From positions 1,198,768-1,262,767 of the forward strand of contig NZ_LN831058.1 of the NCBI RefSeq assembly GCF_001375495.1: a DNA stretch of 64,000 nucleotides. Direction: 5' to 3'. The position numbers and the translations under genes are program-made. Under the pieces are notes generated by a model. It was not told where the DNA came from, searched no databases, and saw only the letters and a program-made list of their open reading frames with translations. The DNA is from Flaviflexus massiliensis (GTDB taxonomy: Bacteria; Actinomycetota; Actinomycetes; Actinomycetales; Actinomycetaceae). Positions 26,943 through 35,848 of this stretch are shown here, piece after piece (the first letter of the stretch is position 1; every line of letters begins with the position of its first letter).

Positions 26943-28628
26943 GTGAATTACGCTCGACCAGATCTCCTCAAGCCCGGCCCCCTCAAGAAGAACACCCTGA
27001 GGATTGTCCCTCTCGGTGGTCTGGGTGAGGTTGGGCGAAACATGACCGTCTTTGAAATCAACGGACGCCTCCTCATTGTTGACTGTGGAGTGCTCTTCCC
27101 CGAAGAAGCACAGCCCGGTGTTGACCTGATTCTGCCCGACTTCGAATACATCGAGGACCGCCTCGACGATATCGAGGCCATTATTCTCACCCACGGGCAC
27201 GAGGACCACATCGGTGCCGTCCCCTACCTCCTTCGACTGAAGAACGACATCCCTGTCGTTGGTTCCCAACTCACCCTCGCCTTCATTGAAGCGAAACTTC
27301 ACGAGCACCGGATCACCCCTTACACGCTCCAGGTATCGGAAGACGACGTCGAACAGTTCGGTCCCTTCGAAGTCGAATTTGTGGCAGTCAACCACTCCAT
27401 CCCCGATGCTCTCGCCGCCATGATTCGAACCGCCGCCGGCAACGTGCTCATTACCGGTGATTTTAAGATGGACCAGCTACCCCTCGACCGCCGCATCACC
27501 GACCTGCGTGCCTTCGCACGCCTCGGTGAAGAGGGCGTCGACCTGTTCATGACGGACTCCACCAACGCCGAGGTCCCCGGCTTCACGACTGCCGAAGTCG
27601 AGATTGGACCCGTCCTCAACCAGGTCTTCTCCGCAGCGACAGGTCAGATCGTTGTCGCTTCCTTTGCTTCCCACGTCCACCGTGTCCAGCAGGTGCTCGA
27701 CGCGGCAGCCGCCAACAACCGTGTCGTCACCTTCGTGGGGCGCTCCATGGTTCGCAATATGGGAATTGCGGCTGACCTCGGCTACCTCGATGTCCCGGAC
27801 GGCGTGCTTGTTGATCTGAAGAAGATCAATGACTACCCCGAATCGAAGCGCGTCTACATGTCGACCGGTTCCCAGGGGGAGCCCATGGCGGTGCTGTCCC
27901 GCATTGCAAACGAGAACCACCCCAAGATCTCAGTGGGCCCCGGCGACACCGTTGTTTTTGCTTCCTCTCTCATTCCCGGCAACGAGAACTCCGTTTTCCG
28001 CCTCATCAACGGGCTCATGAGGCTCGGCACCAAGGTTGTGCACCAGGCCAATGCTCGCGTCCACGTATCCGGACACGCATCAGCCGGTGAGCTCCTCTAC
28101 TGCTACAACATCGTCCAGCCCACGGCTGTCATGCCCATCCACGGCGAAATCCGCCACCTTGTCGCCAACGGTGCGCTCGCGGTAAAGACCGGTGTCCCGG
28201 CAGAGAACATCATGCTCGCCGAGGACGGTGTCGTGGTGGATATGGTTGATGGGCAATCGAGTATTGTCGGCGCCGTTCCCTGCGGCTATGTCTACGTGGA
28301 CGGTTCCTCGGTTGGTGATCTGACCGAGGCGGAGCTCAAGGATCGTAGGATCCTCTCCGAAGAAGGCTTCGTCGCTCTCTTCGCCGTCGTTGACCCAACC
28401 AAGAAGGAGATCGTCTCCGGCCCGCACATTCAGTCGAGGGCAATGGCGGAAGACGACGAGGTGTTCGACAAGGTCCTACCCGATGTCACGCAGGCACTGC
28501 AGGATGCATTGGACGAAGGGGCGGACACGTACCAGATGCAGCAGGCGATGCGCCGTGCCATTGGGCGCTGGGTCTCCCGCAGGCTGCGCCGCAAGCCCAT
28601 GATCGTTCCCACGGTCATCGAAGTATAG
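26943..28628 (+). CDS. rnj: Ribonuclease J
   Basis: 561-residue metallo-beta-lactamase/beta-CASP ribonuclease with 5'-3' exo- and endonuclease activity, acting in rRNA maturation and mRNA decay. LTHGHEDHIGAVP is the zinc motif HxHxDH, LITGDFKMDQ and FMTDSTNAEVPG follow, and the beta-CASP and C-terminal domains are complete (VSGHASAGELLYC). GTG 26943 is preferred since GGGAG ends 9 nt upstream; GTG 26937 is closer, and the ATG frame back to 26844 lies in non-conserved sequence. Confidence 0.94.
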   Translation: MNYARPDLLKPGPLKKNTLRIVPLGGLGEVGRNMTVFEINGRLLIVDCGVLFPEEAQPGVDLILPDFEYIEDRLDDIEAIILTHGHEDHIGAVPYLLRLKNDIPVVGSQLTLAFIEAKLHEHRITPYTLQVSEDDVEQFGPFEVEFVAVNHSIPDALAAMIRTAAGNVLITGDFKMDQLPLDRRITDLRAFARLGEEGVDLFMTDSTNAEVPGFTTAEVEIGPVLNQVFSAATGQIVVASFASHVHRVQQVLDAAAANNRVVTFVGRSMVRNMGIAADLGYLDVPDGVLVDLKKINDYPESKRVYMSTGSQGEPMAVLSRIANENHPKISVGPGDTVVFASSLIPGNENSVFRLINGLMRLGTKVVHQANARVHVSGHASAGELLYCYNIVQPTAVMPIHGEIRHLVANGALAVKTGVPAENIMLAEDGVVVDMVDGQSSIVGAVPCGYVYVDGSSVGDLTEAELKDRRILSEEGFVALFAVVDPTKKEIVSGPHIQSRAMAEDDEVFDKVLPDVTQALQDALDEGADTYQMQQAMRRAIGRWVSRRLRRKPMIVPTVIEV

Positions 28629-28668
28629 AAAACATCGAAGTACAGAAATCACAGACGAGAAACAGAGA

Positions 28669-28698
28669 AGTGAAGGCCACCCCCGGGTGGCCTTCACT
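28669..28698 (+). terminator. rnj terminator hairpin
   Basis: AGTGAAGGCCACCC and GGGTGGCCTTCACT pair perfectly, 41 nt after the rnj stop. Confidence 0.6.
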
Positions 28699-28876
28699 CG
28701 TTCCGTACCATCGACCTACTCGTCAGAGATCTAAGTTCCGAGGAATCTGGGGAGAATCTGAGCTCTAGCAAATATTCAAGAGCGTCTTATACTTTGGGAC
28801 TTCCACTCTGTGAGCTGTGCCTCTACGATGAAAAGATGGCACTTTGTGAACGATGACGTTCAGTATGGAGGATTCA

Positions 28877-29905
28877 ATGACGCAATTTGTGGGCGTGCGC
28901 AACATGGTTCGCTGGATTCAGCACGATGGGGTCGAAGCGATCATTCGAGAGATGATGGGGGAGCTCGATCGCGACTTTGGCAGGTGGCAGTCGTTCGAAA
29001 AAATTCCCCGACTCGCCTCGCACTCACCTATCGGGGTCATCGAACTCATGCCGACGAGCGACGGTGAGCAGTACTCGTTCAAATACGTGAACGGCCACCC
29101 CTCCAACCCCGCCCGCGGCTTCCAAACAGTCACGGCCTTCGGTGCGCTCGCAGACGTCGATAACGGGTACCCCGTATTTGTTGCTGAAATGACCCTCCTG
29201 ACAGCATTGCGGACGGCTGCGATCTCGGCTCTTGTTGCGAAGTACCTGGGACGCCCGGATTCCAGGTCGATGGCGATGATCGGGTCGGGGAGCCAAGCGG
29301 AGTTCCAGGCATTGGGCATGAGGGCGGCGCTGGGGATCGAGAACCTGACGATCTACGATGTTGATCCGAATGCGATGGAGAAGTTCCGGAGGAACATGGA
29401 GCCGCTCGGATTCACGATCACGATCTGTGGGAGTGCGGACGAGGCGATCCTCGGTGCGGATGTGGTGACCACATGCACGGCAGACAAGCAGCTCGCTACC
29501 GTCCTTCACGACCACCAGGTCGCTCCCGGTGTTCATATCAATGCGATCGGCGGCGATTGCCCGGGTAAGACCGAACTCGATTCCGCGATCCTTGACCGTG
29601 CCAGCGTGTTCGTCGAATTCGAGGAACAGACACGCATTGAGGGAGAGATTCAGCAGGTTGCAGCGGACTTCCCGGTTACCGAGTTCTGGGAAGTCGTGGC
29701 GGGGAAGCACCCGGGACGTACCTCGGCTGAAGAGATTACAGTCTTTGACTCAGTAGGTTTCGCGATCTCCGACTTCGCCGCACTCAAGGTGTGTAGAAGA
29801 ATGACTGACGATAGTGATTTGCAGGACGCGATCGACCTCATCGCCAACCCGGATGATCCGAAAGACCTGTTTGCGATGACACTGGTGAGCTCACCGGTTC
29901 ATTGA
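28877..29905 (+). CDS. ocd: Ornithine cyclodeaminase
   Basis: 342-residue NAD-dependent enzyme turning L-ornithine into proline and ammonia. It matches true OCDs, not just the mu-crystallin superfamily: FKYVNGHPSNPARGFQTVTAFG, MIGSGSQAEFQALGMRAALG (NAD loop), INAIGGDCPGKTELD with the catalytic Asp, and RIEGEIQQ. TGGAGG lies 5 nt before ATG 28877, so the ATG at 28853 is not used. It sits alone between rnj and ftsK with its own terminator; proline supply or ornithine catabolism is likely. Confidence 0.92.
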   Translation: MTQFVGVRNMVRWIQHDGVEAIIREMMGELDRDFGRWQSFEKIPRLASHSPIGVIELMPTSDGEQYSFKYVNGHPSNPARGFQTVTAFGALADVDNGYPVFVAEMTLLTALRTAAISALVAKYLGRPDSRSMAMIGSGSQAEFQALGMRAALGIENLTIYDVDPNAMEKFRRNMEPLGFTITICGSADEAILGADVVTTCTADKQLATVLHDHQVAPGVHINAIGGDCPGKTELDSAILDRASVFVEFEEQTRIEGEIQQVAADFPVTEFWEVVAGKHPGRTSAEEITVFDSVGFAISDFAALKVCRRMTDDSDLQDAIDLIANPDDPKDLFAMTLVSSPVH

Positions 29906-29964
29906 TTTACCCCGGCCTGTCATTCACCATTGGCTCAGTCGAGGTTACGGAAAATCAAAGTAGG

Positions 29965-29995
29965 AAGGATCCTCGACAACTGTCGGGGATCCTTT
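29965..29995 (+). terminator. ocd terminator hairpin
   Basis: AAGGATCCTCGAC and GTCGGGGATCCTT form a 13-bp stem with one G-T pair and an AACT loop, then TTCG. Confidence 0.65.
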
Positions 29996-30102
29996 CGTTG
30001 AGGCAGATTTTTGGTGAATACTGAGGCTGTTACGGGTGCGTGAGAAAAACCGCTTAGCTCTATGTTTCGGCGCGTGGGTAGGAAAGTGACTGGTAGGGGA
30101 AC

Positions 30103-30108
30103 TATTCT
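30103..30108 (+). promoter_or_regulatory. Candidate -10 (TATTCT) for ftsK
   Basis: TATTCT ends 7 nt before GTG 30116. This decides the start, because no candidate start codon here has a ribosome-binding site. Confidence 0.4.
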
Positions 30109-30115
30109 CGAGGGT

Positions 30116-32653
30116 GTGAGTAAGTCTGAACCGAGTAAACCTGGACGGAAGGCATCGCAGGCGACCACCGGTCGTGTGCGATCCGGTGGTCGTGCGCGCA
30201 CGCAGCAGACAGCGAAGACCCAGATCCAGCCCAAACCGGTCGTGGAGGACACCTCCCCGGCGCGGCGTGACGGTCTTGCCCTGACACTGATCGGTCTCGC
30301 AATCATCATTGCGTTGCGGGAATGGTTCCAGTTGTCCGGGGCGCTCGGCTCCTTTATTCACCACATCACGGCCGGCCCCATCGGTCTGCTCGGGATCTTT
30401 ATTCCGATCGTTCTCGTCTTCTTCGCGATCCGGCTGTTCCGGGCATCAACGAGGAACGCAAATAAGAACCTCGTGATCGGAACCGTCCTCCTCATCATCT
30501 CCGTGACCGGCATCCTCCACATTCTTCGGGGTGTAGGGAATCCGATGGATGACATTGCGGGAGTGGAGAATGCGGGCGGCATCATCGGCTGGCTAGCGGG
30601 TGGGGGGCTGTCCTACCTGCTGTCGCCCTACGGCGCTGTCCCGATCCTCATCCTGCTTGCCATCTACTCGATTCTCTACGGCACCTCGACTTCGATCCGC
30701 GATGTTATCGACATGATGCGGGAGCGTAAGCCGGAGAAGGAAGAAAGCGAAGCGAAGGAGTCGCTCGCGGACAGGATCAAGCGGAAGCGGGATGCTGCCT
30801 TCAGTGACGAGGCGGAGCCGTACGACGAGAGCTGGGAGATGGAGAAGGCTCCCGATCTGCCCCAGGTCGATATGACGAAGCGGAAGCCCAAAAAGACGGC
30901 CGTAGCCCCCGCAATCCCCGATCCGACGGAGGTCGTGAGCCCGAAGGCATCGGTGGACTTGCCGGCACCGGAACCCTCACCCGAGGAAGCGGAAGACGAA
31001 CAAACCTTCTTTGAACAGCCCGAACTGTCGGCAAGCCTCGCGTACGAGCTGCCGGACATGGGAATGCTGACGGCAGGTTCCCCGCACCTGGAACGCTCCG
31101 AAGTTAACGATTCGGTCGTTGCCTCGCTCACTCGGGTCTTTGAAGAATTCTCCGTGGACGCGACCGTCACCGGCTTCTCTCGCGGACCGACAGTCACCCA
31201 GTACGAGGTTGAGCTCGGCCCCGGCGTCAAGGTCGAACGCATTACCCAGCTGTCCCGAAACATTGCTTATGCTGTCGCATCGGCCGATGTTCGCATCCTC
31301 TCACCCATCCCCGGCAAGCAGGCCGTGGGCATCGAGATCCCGAACGCCGACCGTGAGACCGTGGTCCTCGGCGATGTTCTCCGGTCTTCGGTTGCCCAGA
31401 AGCAGGCGCACCCGCTCGTTGTTGGCTTGGGCAAGTCCGTCCAGGGCAATTACGTGGTCGCGAACTTGGCGAAGATGCCGCACTTGCTCGTGGCAGGTGC
31501 AACCGGTTCGGGTAAGTCCTCCTTCGTCAACTCGATGATCACATCGATCCTCATGAGGGCCACACCCGACCAGGTGCGACTCATCCTTGTTGACCCCAAG
31601 CGCGTTGAACTGACGGTCTATGCCGGGATCCCGCACCTCATCACCCCCATCATCACCAATCCTAAGAAGGCCGCTGAGGCTCTCGAATGGGTGGTGGAGG
31701 AGATGGACCGCAGGTACGACGATCTTGCTTCGTTCGGTTACCGCCACGTCGACCAGTTCAACGAGGCGGTTCATGCCGGGCACGTGAAGCCGCTTCCCGG
31801 ATCCGAACGCGAAATCAAGCCCTACCCCTATCTCGTCGTCGTGGTCGACGAGCTCGCCGACCTCATGCTGATCGCACCGAAGGACGTTGAGGCGTCCATT
31901 CAGCGCATCACCCAGCTCGCCCGTGCCGCCGGCATCCACCTCGTGCTTGCCACCCAGCGTCCCTCCGTGGATGTTGTTACCGGCCTGATTAAGTCGAACG
32001 TGCCCTCGCGCCTTGCTTTTTCCACGTCGTCGCTTGCTGACTCCCGCGTGATCCTTGACCAGCCGGGTGCCGAGAAGCTCATTGGTCAGGGCGATGCACT
32101 GTTCATGCCGTCCGGTGCCACCAAGCCCATCCGCGTCCAGGGCGCATGGGTTGGTGAGTCCGAGATCGAGAAGGTCGTGGACTACGTCAAGGGGAAGATG
32201 GAGCCCGAGTACCGGGAGGACGTGACCGCGAAGCCGGATGCGAAGAAGAAGATTGACGACGACATCGGTGACGATCTTGACGTGCTCTTGCAGGCAGCTG
32301 AACTCGTTGTCTCCACCGACTTTGGATCCACCTCCATGCTCCAGCGCAAGCTCCGAATCGGCTTCGCCAAGGCGGGGCGGATGATGGACCTGCTTGAGTC
32401 CCGTGACATTGTCGGCCCCTCGGAAGGCTCCAAGGCCCGCGAAGTCCTCGTTATGCCCGAGCAGCTCCCTGAAGTTCTCGCCATGCTCAAGGGCGAAGAA
32501 CCACCCGAGGGTGCCTACGAGACTCCCGTTGAGGAGGAGCCGGTCGACGGCACCCAGATCCTTCCCGCCTCCCAAGTTCCCTCGGCAGAGGACTACTGGG
32601 ACGAGGACGATGATGATTCTGAAGATGCCTGGCAACTGACAGGCAGAGGATAA
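30116..32653 (+). CDS. ftsK: DNA translocase FtsK
   Basis: 845-residue septal DNA pump that clears the chromosome terminus at division. About 60 basic residues lead, followed by four hydrophobic segments (about 60-200), an acidic linker (about 210-330), then the RecA-like motor with Walker A GATGSGKSS and VVVVDELADLML, and the gamma winged-helix (STSMLQRKLRIGFAKAGRMMD) that reads KOPS sites. The linker is short compared with E. coli FtsK (1329 residues). Starts at 30062 (ATG) or 30086 (GTG) are also open. Confidence 0.95.
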   Translation: MSKSEPSKPGRKASQATTGRVRSGGRARTQQTAKTQIQPKPVVEDTSPARRDGLALTLIGLAIIIALREWFQLSGALGSFIHHITAGPIGLLGIFIPIVLVFFAIRLFRASTRNANKNLVIGTVLLIISVTGILHILRGVGNPMDDIAGVENAGGIIGWLAGGGLSYLLSPYGAVPILILLAIYSILYGTSTSIRDVIDMMRERKPEKEESEAKESLADRIKRKRDAAFSDEAEPYDESWEMEKAPDLPQVDMTKRKPKKTAVAPAIPDPTEVVSPKASVDLPAPEPSPEEAEDEQTFFEQPELSASLAYELPDMGMLTAGSPHLERSEVNDSVVASLTRVFEEFSVDATVTGFSRGPTVTQYEVELGPGVKVERITQLSRNIAYAVASADVRILSPIPGKQAVGIEIPNADRETVVLGDVLRSSVAQKQAHPLVVGLGKSVQGNYVVANLAKMPHLLVAGATGSGKSSFVNSMITSILMRATPDQVRLILVDPKRVELTVYAGIPHLITPIITNPKKAAEALEWVVEEMDRRYDDLASFGYRHVDQFNEAVHAGHVKPLPGSEREIKPYPYLVVVVDELADLMLIAPKDVEASIQRITQLARAAGIHLVLATQRPSVDVVTGLIKSNVPSRLAFSTSSLADSRVILDQPGAEKLIGQGDALFMPSGATKPIRVQGAWVGESEIEKVVDYVKGKMEPEYREDVTAKPDAKKKIDDDIGDDLDVLLQAAELVVSTDFGSTSMLQRKLRIGFAKAGRMMDLLESRDIVGPSEGSKAREVLVMPEQLPEVLAMLKGEEPPEGAYETPVEEEPVDGTQILPASQVPSAEDYWDEDDDDSEDAWQLTGRG

Positions 32654-32663
32654 CCACTATTGT

Positions 32664-32708
32664 GAGGTGAGGGCTTGAGTGCACATGATGTACTCAAGCC
32701 CTCACCTC
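32664..32708 (+). terminator. ftsK terminator, perfect 17-bp stem
   Basis: GAGGTGAGGGCTTGAGT pairs with ACTCAAGCCCTCACCTC around an 11-nt loop, followed by TTTCC; 10 nt after the ftsK stop. Confidence 0.75.
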
Positions 32709-33010
32709 TTTCCACTCTTTGCGGGATATCGCCTTGGGTGCGGGAGAGGCGCTGCGAGTCGGAGCCCAGAAAGTTCAGTTCTCTTGTTATCGGCGTAGCT
32801 AGGCCATATGCCGCTAGTAGCGTTGCCAAGCATGGTCTTGTTTTTTCGGAAGCCGGGTATTGTTTTTCAGAATAGGCGGAATTCTTTTGTTCTTTCCGCC
32901 CCGACCTGAAGAACCGGGTCCAGCCATCCCGATGTTGCACAGGTGCAATATCTCTCTACCCCTCGTCTCGAGGGCAACAGTCAATGACATGTTGTTTAGC
33001 GGATTCGCAT

Positions 33011-33045
33011 CCGGTATTCGTACCGGTTCACGAAGCTTCGTGAAC
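33011..33045 (+). repeat. Two tandem palindromes in the leader of the secreted-protein gene
   Basis: CCGGTA-TTCG-TACCGG (33011-33026), a UUCG-type tetraloop hairpin, followed directly by the perfect 20-nt palindrome GTTCACGAAGCTTCGTGAAC (33026-33045). They end 13 nt before the AGGAGG ribosome-binding site. Operator or leader RNA structure. Confidence 0.55.
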
Positions 33046-33072
33046 AAGACCGCCTAGCAGGAGGTGAGCAAC

Positions 33073-33663
33073 ATGGTGAAGAGAGGGCTTCTTGTCGCTG
33101 GCGCGGTCGCTGTATCGTCTGTGGCACTCGTCAGTGGTATCAAGGCCTGGCAGGGCACAGAGAATCGTGACGAGCAGGTCGTTGAACTGGCTCCGGTGAC
33201 ATACCCGTCGTTTGAATCTGCTCAGGCAGCCAATGACGCCACCATGCTGGTTACCATTGTCTCTTCGGACGGGCGCTATGTGGACTTCGGCCTGGATGGG
33301 AAGCCCAACTTTGGTGGGGATCCAGGCGCCGGAATCGAATACTTCACCGCGCACGTGGACGACGTCATTTCGGGGGATGAGTCCCTCGTGGAACAGAGCA
33401 TTGTTGTGACGCAGCTCGAGAGCGGCACCGTGAGTGAGGTTGAGGTCGGTGACCAATTCGAGCCAGGACAGAGCTACGTGATCATCGCGTCGTCATATGA
33501 ACCAAATCCGGGCACGATCGATAGTGAGGTTTGGTCGACGACTCTTGCAGAGCAAGGGGTTTTTCCCGTCATTGAGGGAGAGGTATTCCCAACTAGCCCC
33601 GATCTGTTTCCGGAAGTCTTTGATGGAAATTCGGTTTCCCTCGAAGTTCTTGAAAACGAATAG
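33073..33663 (+). CDS. Exported protein of unknown function
   Basis: 196 residues. A short basic start (MVKR) and hydrophobic segment (LLVAGAVAVSSVALVSGI, about 4-22) form a signal peptide or membrane anchor; no lipobox Cys. The rest is acidic and beta-rich with two turns (GLDGKPNFGGDPGAG; YEPNPGTIDSEVW). No Cys at all. Not recognised. ATG 33073 is fixed by a near-perfect AGGAGGTGA ending 5 nt upstream, the strongest ribosome-binding site in the window. (The first in-frame codons before it, GTG 33064, fall inside that site.) It converges on capA with a 14-nt gap. Confidence 0.75.
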   Translation: MVKRGLLVAGAVAVSSVALVSGIKAWQGTENRDEQVVELAPVTYPSFESAQAANDATMLVTIVSSDGRYVDFGLDGKPNFGGDPGAGIEYFTAHVDDVISGDESLVEQSIVVTQLESGTVSEVEVGDQFEPGQSYVIIASSYEPNPGTIDSEVWSTTLAEQGVFPVIEGEVFPTSPDLFPEVFDGNSVSLEVLENE

Positions 33664-33677
33664 CTCGCAGAAAACTG

Positions 33678-35021
33678 TTACCTGCGGGGCTCAACGGAGG
33701 TAGAGACCTGGGTCGGAACCTCGAGGCGTTCGCTACTGCCGTTCGCTTCCATGACCGGATACGTGACGGCGGCTCGCTCCTGGAGCTCAGCATCGCTCAG
33801 CGTCAGGGTGGCCGGGCGCCCGCCCCTCAGCTCCTCATTGAGGAAGTACAGTCGGTTATTGCCCGGAGCATCCTGGGTCACGACGGTCCAATCGAGGCGG
33901 TCGACCGTGGCTGGGCCCTCTGCTGGTACATCAATTGTTGCGGTGCCAAGATAACCCGTTGTTACTCGGTATCCGTGGTTGGCGATGGTCTGTCCCGAAA
34001 TGAGGTTCCCCATCGACCAGGCGACCCACATGCCCTCACCCCGCGGACCACCCTCGAGTTCTGTTACAGGCTCGGGAACGTGGGAGTGATTTCCGTAGAC
34101 GAGATCGACCTGGCCGGAATCGGCAAGCTGCTGCGCAATAATCTGCTGCTCCTCGATCGGCTTCGACACGTACTCGGTTCCCCAGTGCATGGAGACAACA
34201 ACAAGGTCGGCACCCTCCTCGCGTGCCGACTCCGCCATATCGATGACGTCCGATGTTTCGTAGGGGCCGAGCTCACCGATCACGAACCAGGACCACGGCT
34301 GTTCCGTCCTGATCGGAACCCCATTGGTCAATGCTGTGGCGGAAATGTGGGCGACCGTCACCGTGCGGCCCTCCACTTCAATGTCATAAAACTGCACATC
34401 TTTGGATTCTTCCTCGGTGCGTGCGCCACCATGGAAGCCCATGCCGTTCTCTTCCAACACGGTATTCGTGCGTTCTACGCCTGCGAAGCCCCGATCCATC
34501 GTGTGGTTCGTCGCCGTGTTGCATCCGTCCCATCCGACTTCCTTGAGCGAGGAAATAAGGTCTGCGGGTGCACCGAAGCTTGGATATCCCGAATATTCCG
34601 TGCCCTCGGGAGCGATCGGAACCTCGAGTGAGCAAAGTGCCAGATCAGCTCCGCTGATCCACGGCTCAATACCCTCGTACTGGTAGGTGAAATCAAAAGA
34701 GTCGGGACCCGTGCGTGCGGTTTCGTAGATCGAGGGGTGGAGAAGAATATCGCCGCCGGACACGATCGTCAGCTGAGCCATGGGCTCACCGGGATCGGCC
34801 GCTTCTATCTCGTCATCGGTGGGCTTTTCAGTTTCGTCTGTGCCCTGCGTGGATTCCTCATCACCGGCTGGTTCAGAAGAAGGCGGAGTGGTCTCGGGGG
34901 AGGTCGATTCGCTGGCATCGGGAGTCTCCGACTCGCTGTCACCCTGGCTTGTTATGGAGCTACAGGAAGCCAAAAAGAAGGCAGATGCGAGGGCGACAGT
35001 GCTCAACCGGCGAAAGGACAT
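33678..35021 (-). CDS. capA: CapA family lipoprotein (poly-gamma-glutamate synthesis type metallophosphatase)
   Basis: 447-residue lipoprotein. Signal MSFRRLSTVALASAFFLASC with lipobox LASC, then a Ser/Thr/Glu/Pro linker (about 22-85), then the CapA/PgsA calcineurin-like domain (SGGDILLHPSI; VVVSMHWGTEYVSKP; VYGNHSHVPEPV). CapA proteins serve capsule or poly-glutamate export, but many actinobacterial members lie alone and their role is unclear; no capB/capC neighbours here. ATG 35021 follows TATGCT by 6 nt; the ATG-like start at 35054 is rejected. Confidence 0.87.
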   Translation of the reverse strand: MSFRRLSTVALASAFFLASCSSITSQGDSESETPDASESTSPETTPPSSEPAGDEESTQGTDETEKPTDDEIEAADPGEPMAQLTIVSGGDILLHPSIYETARTGPDSFDFTYQYEGIEPWISGADLALCSLEVPIAPEGTEYSGYPSFGAPADLISSLKEVGWDGCNTATNHTMDRGFAGVERTNTVLEENGMGFHGGARTEEESKDVQFYDIEVEGRTVTVAHISATALTNGVPIRTEQPWSWFVIGELGPYETSDVIDMAESAREEGADLVVVSMHWGTEYVSKPIEEQQIIAQQLADSGQVDLVYGNHSHVPEPVTELEGGPRGEGMWVAWSMGNLISGQTIANHGYRVTTGYLGTATIDVPAEGPATVDRLDWTVVTQDAPGNNRLYFLNEELRGGRPATLTLSDAELQERAAVTYPVMEANGSSERLEVPTQVSTSVEPRR

Positions 35022-35027
35022 GGTACA

Positions 35028-35062
35028 AGCATAGGGGATGACAGCGAACAACAACCTATGCT
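35028..35062. promoter_or_regulatory. Face-to-face capA/pgsA leaderless promoters
   Basis: Minus-strand TATGCT (35028-35033) is 6 nt from the capA ATG; plus-strand TATGCT (35057-35062) is 6 nt from the pgsA GTG. The two identical -10 hexamers are 23 nt apart, so polymerase binding at one should exclude the other. Confidence 0.5.
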
Positions 35063-35068
35063 TAAGGG

Positions 35069-35785
35069 GTGACCAATCAAGATTCCGTACCGGTTCTCAA
35101 CATCGCCAATGTCGTCACCGTCATTCGGCTCCTGCTCATCCCTGCCTTCATTTGGGCCTTCTGGGATGCTGACACCACCTCCCGGTGGATCGCGACCGGG
35201 ATCTTTTTCGTTGCCGCCATGACCGACAAACTTGACGGCTATCTGGCGCGCTCCCGCAACCTCATCACTGACTTCGGGAAGCTGGCGGACTCGATCGCCG
35301 ACAAGGCCCTCATCGGAGCCGCTCTTATCATGCTCTCCTGGCACGACATGCTGCCCTGGTGGATCACGATCGTCATGCTCGCCCGTGAACTCGGCATCAC
35401 CATCATGCGCATGTACATGAAGAGGAAGGCAGTCATGGCCGCCGGTAAGGGCGGCAAGCTCAAGATGATGCTCCAGTCCCTCTTTATCGGCGGACTGCTC
35501 CTCCCGTGGCGCTCAATCTTCCCCGACTGGTTCGCCACCGCCATGGAATGGTTGACCTGGGCACTGGTGGTTGGCGCGCTTATCACCTCCATCTGGTCCG
35601 CCATCCAATACGTCCAAGACGCCATCCAGATCTCACGCGACTACGACAAGGAAATGACCCATCCCTCGGGTGGCTCCGAGAATTCAACGGCTGCAGCACT
35701 GCAAGGCGATACATTGGAACCGGAACCGGGATCGACACCGAAAACTGATTGGCCAGAAAACGGCGAGAACGGCGACAACGATTAG
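35069..35785 (+). CDS. pgsA: CDP-diacylglycerol--glycerol-3-phosphate 3-phosphatidyltransferase
   Basis: 238-residue membrane enzyme making phosphatidylglycerol phosphate. CDP-alcohol phosphotransferase motif D-K-L-D-G-Y-L-A-R...G-K-L-A-D-S-I-A-D intact around residue 55; about five hydrophobic segments; hydrophilic C-terminal tail of about 35 residues. GTG 35069 sits 6 nt after TATGCT. The pgsA-pncC-clgR-recA order is standard in actinobacteria. Confidence 0.92.
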   Translation: MTNQDSVPVLNIANVVTVIRLLLIPAFIWAFWDADTTSRWIATGIFFVAAMTDKLDGYLARSRNLITDFGKLADSIADKALIGAALIMLSWHDMLPWWITIVMLARELGITIMRMYMKRKAVMAAGKGGKLKMMLQSLFIGGLLLPWRSIFPDWFATAMEWLTWALVVGALITSIWSAIQYVQDAIQISRDYDKEMTHPSGGSENSTAAALQGDTLEPEPGSTPKTDWPENGENGDND

Positions 35786-35848
35786 GCTTTCTAGAGTAGC
35801 TGGCGCGCTCAAGTGTCAACGAATAGTGTCAGTGCAGAAGGGGAACCT

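Larger units (their letters stand above)
32654..33072 (+). other. 419-nt region between ftsK and the secreted-protein gene
   Basis: Holds the ftsK terminator (32664-32708), about 280 nt without recognisable genes, some T-rich patches (around 32835-32895), a weak promoter candidate (TTGTTT 32992, 17-nt gap, TATTCG 33015) and two tandem palindromes (33011-33045). Confidence 0.5.

Noticed and set aside
31301-32635. 444-codon minus-strand frame opposite ftsK
   Set aside because: Same shadow effect; ftsK is unambiguous on the plus strand.
33678-35785. capA plus pgsA as a poly-gamma-glutamate capsule (cap/pgs) operon
   Set aside because: They are divergent, pgsA here is the phospholipid CDP-alcohol transferase, and capB/capC are missing.
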